From JANYHF01 sp031367715 (GTDB lineage Bacteria > Pseudomonadota > Alphaproteobacteria > Rhizobiales > Hyphomicrobiaceae), in contig JANLQJ010000112.1 in assembly GCA_031367715.1 (NCBI GenBank), forward strand, positions 1-16,565: a DNA stretch of 16,565 nucleotides, read 5' to 3'. Position 1 is the stretch's first letter. Each line of letters starts with the position of its first letter. Of this stretch, positions 14,856-16,565 are shown one piece after another. Below the pieces are notes generated by a model, which was given only the letters and a program-made list of their open reading frames with translations, was not told the origin of the DNA and did not search any database. Both the position numbers and the translations under genes were made by a program.

Positions 14856-16565
14856 ATGGGCTGGTCGATTGAATTTGCTCCGTTGATCGCCTGGCAGCTG
14901 CTGACCGCCGGTGGTGTCGTCGCGTTGCTGCTGGCAGGCTTGCTGGCTTGGCGGCGCAGCCGTGGCCTGGCTTTGCGGGTGCTCTCGATTGCTGCCGTGC
15001 TCGGCGCGCTTGCCAATCCAACCATTCGGCAGGAGCAGCGTCAGGGCCTTGCCAATATCGCGCTGGTCGTTACGGATCGCAGCCAGAGCCAGGCCATCGC
15101 CGGCCGGCCGGAGCGGACGGCGGCGGTGGTTTCGGCGCTGGATGCACAGCTGGCCCGCATTCCCAATCTCGACGTGCGCCACATTACGGCCGGCGATGCC
15201 AAGGGCGGCGGCGATCACGGCACCGAGCTGTTCGGCGATCTCGTGCGCGCCCTCACCGATGTACCCGCGGACCGGCTGGCCGGCGTCATCATGGTCACCG
15301 ACGGACAAGTCGAGGACGTGCCGAAATCGGCGGCAGCGCTCGGCTTCGATGCGCCCGTGCACGCCATTCTCACCGGCGCCGAAGGCGAGTTCGACCGCCG
15401 CATTGAAGTACTGAAGGCGCCGCGCTATGGCCTGGTCGGCAGCGAGGCGACGGCCGAGATCACCGTGCGATCAAGCGGCAGCGGCGAGCTGGCTGGCGCG
15501 CCCGCGCATCTCACCATCAAGCGCGAGAACCAGCCCGATCTCGATATCGTCGCCGCCATCGGCGAGACGGTGCGTGTGCCGATGACCTTCCCGCATGCCG
15601 GCACCAACATCTCCGAGGTGGCGCTGGCACCGGTGCCTGGCGAACTCAGCGAAGCCAATAACCGCGCCGTGCTTCCGGCCGAGGGTGTGCGGCAGAACCT
15701 GAAGGTGCTGCTGGTCTCGGGCGAGCCGCATCCCGGCGAGCGCACCTGGCGCAATCTGCTGAAATCCGATGCCTCGGTCGACCTGATCCATTTCACCATT
15801 CTGCGCCCGCCGCAAAAACTTGACGGCACGCCCATCAACGAATTGTCGCTGATCACCTTCCCGACCCGCGAATTGTTCTCCGAGAAGATCGACGAATTCG
15901 ATTTGATCATCTTCGATCGCTATGCCAGCCATGGCATCCTGCCCTCGATCTACATCGACAACATCGCGCGCTATGTCGAAAACAAGGGCGGCGCGGTGCT
16001 GGTGTCGGCGGGCGAAGACTATGCAACGCAGGCGTCCCTCTTTTATACGCCGCTGGCCGAAGTGTTGCCCGCCGAGCCGACCGGCGCCGTTACCGAGGCG
16101 CCGTTCAAACCGGCACTGACCACGCTGGGGCAAAAGCATCCCGTCACAGCAGCCCTGCCAGGCTGGAAGATCGGCGGTGGCAGTTGGGGCCGCTGGTTCC
16201 GCACCGTCGATGTCACCAATACCTCCGGCAGCACTGTGATGAGCGGGGCCGACGGCAAGCCGCTGCTCATTCTCGACAAGCGCGGCAAGGGCAGGGTGGC
16301 ACTGATGTTGTCGGATCAGGCTTGGTTGTGGGCGCGCGGCTATGAAGGCGGTGGCCCGTATGAGCCGCTGCTGCGCCGTCTCGCGCACTGGCTGATGAAA
16401 GAGCCGGACCTGGAGGAGGAAGCCCTGCGCGCCACTGTGCATGGCCGCGAGATCACCATTGAGCGCCAGAGCGTCAAGGGTGACGCGCCAGCGGTGACAG
16501 TGACCGCGCCGTCGGGCGCGAGCGAGACGGTGACGCTGGAGGCGGCTGAGCCGGGCCTCGCGCGC
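14856..16565 (+). CDS. Two-TM membrane protein with vWA and GATase-like region (truncated by window)
   Basis: The frame stays open for 570 codons to the last base of the window, so the C terminus is missing. ATG 14856 follows AAGGGG (14846-14851); the ATG at 14843 is out of frame and stops quickly. TM1 (about 8-31, IAWQLLTAGGVVALLLAGLLAW) and TM2 (about 38-54, LALRVLSIAAVLGALANP) form a Bat-like N terminus. A vWA fold follows with an intact-looking MIDAS: DRSQS (74-78), T123 and MVTDG (147-150, D149). From about 282 a class-I glutamine-amidotransferase-like (ThuA/DUF1355-type) region begins at LKVLLVSGEPHPGERTW, with DLIIFDRYASHGILP and KGGAVLVSAGEDY; no catalytic Cys is seen there. It is the fourth gene of the MoxR module, 70 bp after the DUF4159 gene with a hairpin between. 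Homologues I recall are annotated only as hypothetical membrane proteins. Confidence 0.85.
   Translation, partial: MGWSIEFAPLIAWQLLTAGGVVALLLAGLLAWRRSRGLALRVLSIAAVLGALANPTIRQEQRQGLANIALVVTDRSQSQAIAGRPERTAAVVSALDAQLARIPNLDVRHITAGDAKGGGDHGTELFGDLVRALTDVPADRLAGVIMVTDGQVEDVPKSAAALGFDAPVHAILTGAEGEFDRRIEVLKAPRYGLVGSEATAEITVRSSGSGELAGAPAHLTIKRENQPDLDIVAAIGETVRVPMTFPHAGTNISEVALAPVPGELSEANNRAVLPAEGVRQNLKVLLVSGEPHPGERTWRNLLKSDASVDLIHFTILRPPQKLDGTPINELSLITFPTRELFSEKIDEFDLIIFDRYASHGILPSIYIDNIARYVENKGGAVLVSAGEDYATQASLFYTPLAEVLPAEPTGAVTEAPFKPALTTLGQKHPVTAALPGWKIGGGSWGRWFRTVDVTNTSGSTVMSGADGKPLLILDKRGKGRVALMLSDQAWLWARGYEGGGPYEPLLRRLAHWLMKEPDLEEEALRATVHGREITIERQSVKGDAPAVTVTAPSGASETVTLEAAEPGLAR

Noticed and set aside
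15471..16442. 323-codon minus-strand frame opposite the last gene
   Set aside because: The plus-strand frame is open from 14856 to the window end with TM, vWA and GATase-like features, so the minus frame is a shadow.

Overview
The window looks like a core-genome segment of a GC-rich alphaproteobacterium, most likely Hyphomicrobiales (Rhizobiales) or a close relative. The reasons are the high-GC coding bias, the gene block DUF1285 / CoA-type Nudix / CCA-adding enzyme placed divergently from MoxR / DUF58 / BatA-like DUF4159 / vWA membrane protein (an arrangement I recall from rhizobial genomes), and small intergenic palindromes of the kind common in that class. I see no mobile element, CRISPR array, rRNA or tRNA. 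The right edge cuts through a gene.

Layout. Positions 1-222 are non-coding and hold a small palindrome. Two divergent genes follow, separated by 392 bp: a secreted LysM plus solute-binding-domain protein (minus, 223-1470) and a 649-residue exported protein that fuses a TAXI/NMT1-like binding domain to a second copy of the same solute-binding domain (plus, 1863-3812). The two copies share four cysteines at exactly the same spacing. Downstream on the plus strand are an unrecognised two-TM protein (3881-4654) and dapE (4694-5881), then a PagL-like outer-membrane lipid A deacylase (5984-6550) and a beta-carbonic anhydrase (6621-7232).

From 7255 to 9775 the minus strand carries a tightly packed unit, DUF1285 then CoA-type Nudix hydrolase then CCA tRNA nucleotidyltransferase, joined by two 4-nt ATGA overlaps. 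From 10033 the plus strand carries a MoxR AAA+ ATPase, a DUF58 protein, a 943-residue BatA/DUF4159 membrane protein and the first 570 residues of a two-TM vWA protein that runs off the window. This is a MoxR/vWA module, in which an ATPase is thought to work with vWA-fold membrane partners on envelope or metal-enzyme maturation; its target here is unknown. A -10/-35 pair just upstream of moxR suggests a leaderless transcript.

Much of the window concerns the cell envelope: a LysM-tethered binding protein, diaminopimelate synthesis, lipid A deacylation and the MoxR/Bat-like membrane module. The least explained part is the left third, where two related, permease-less, cysteine-patterned binding proteins sit back to back next to a membrane protein of unknown function.
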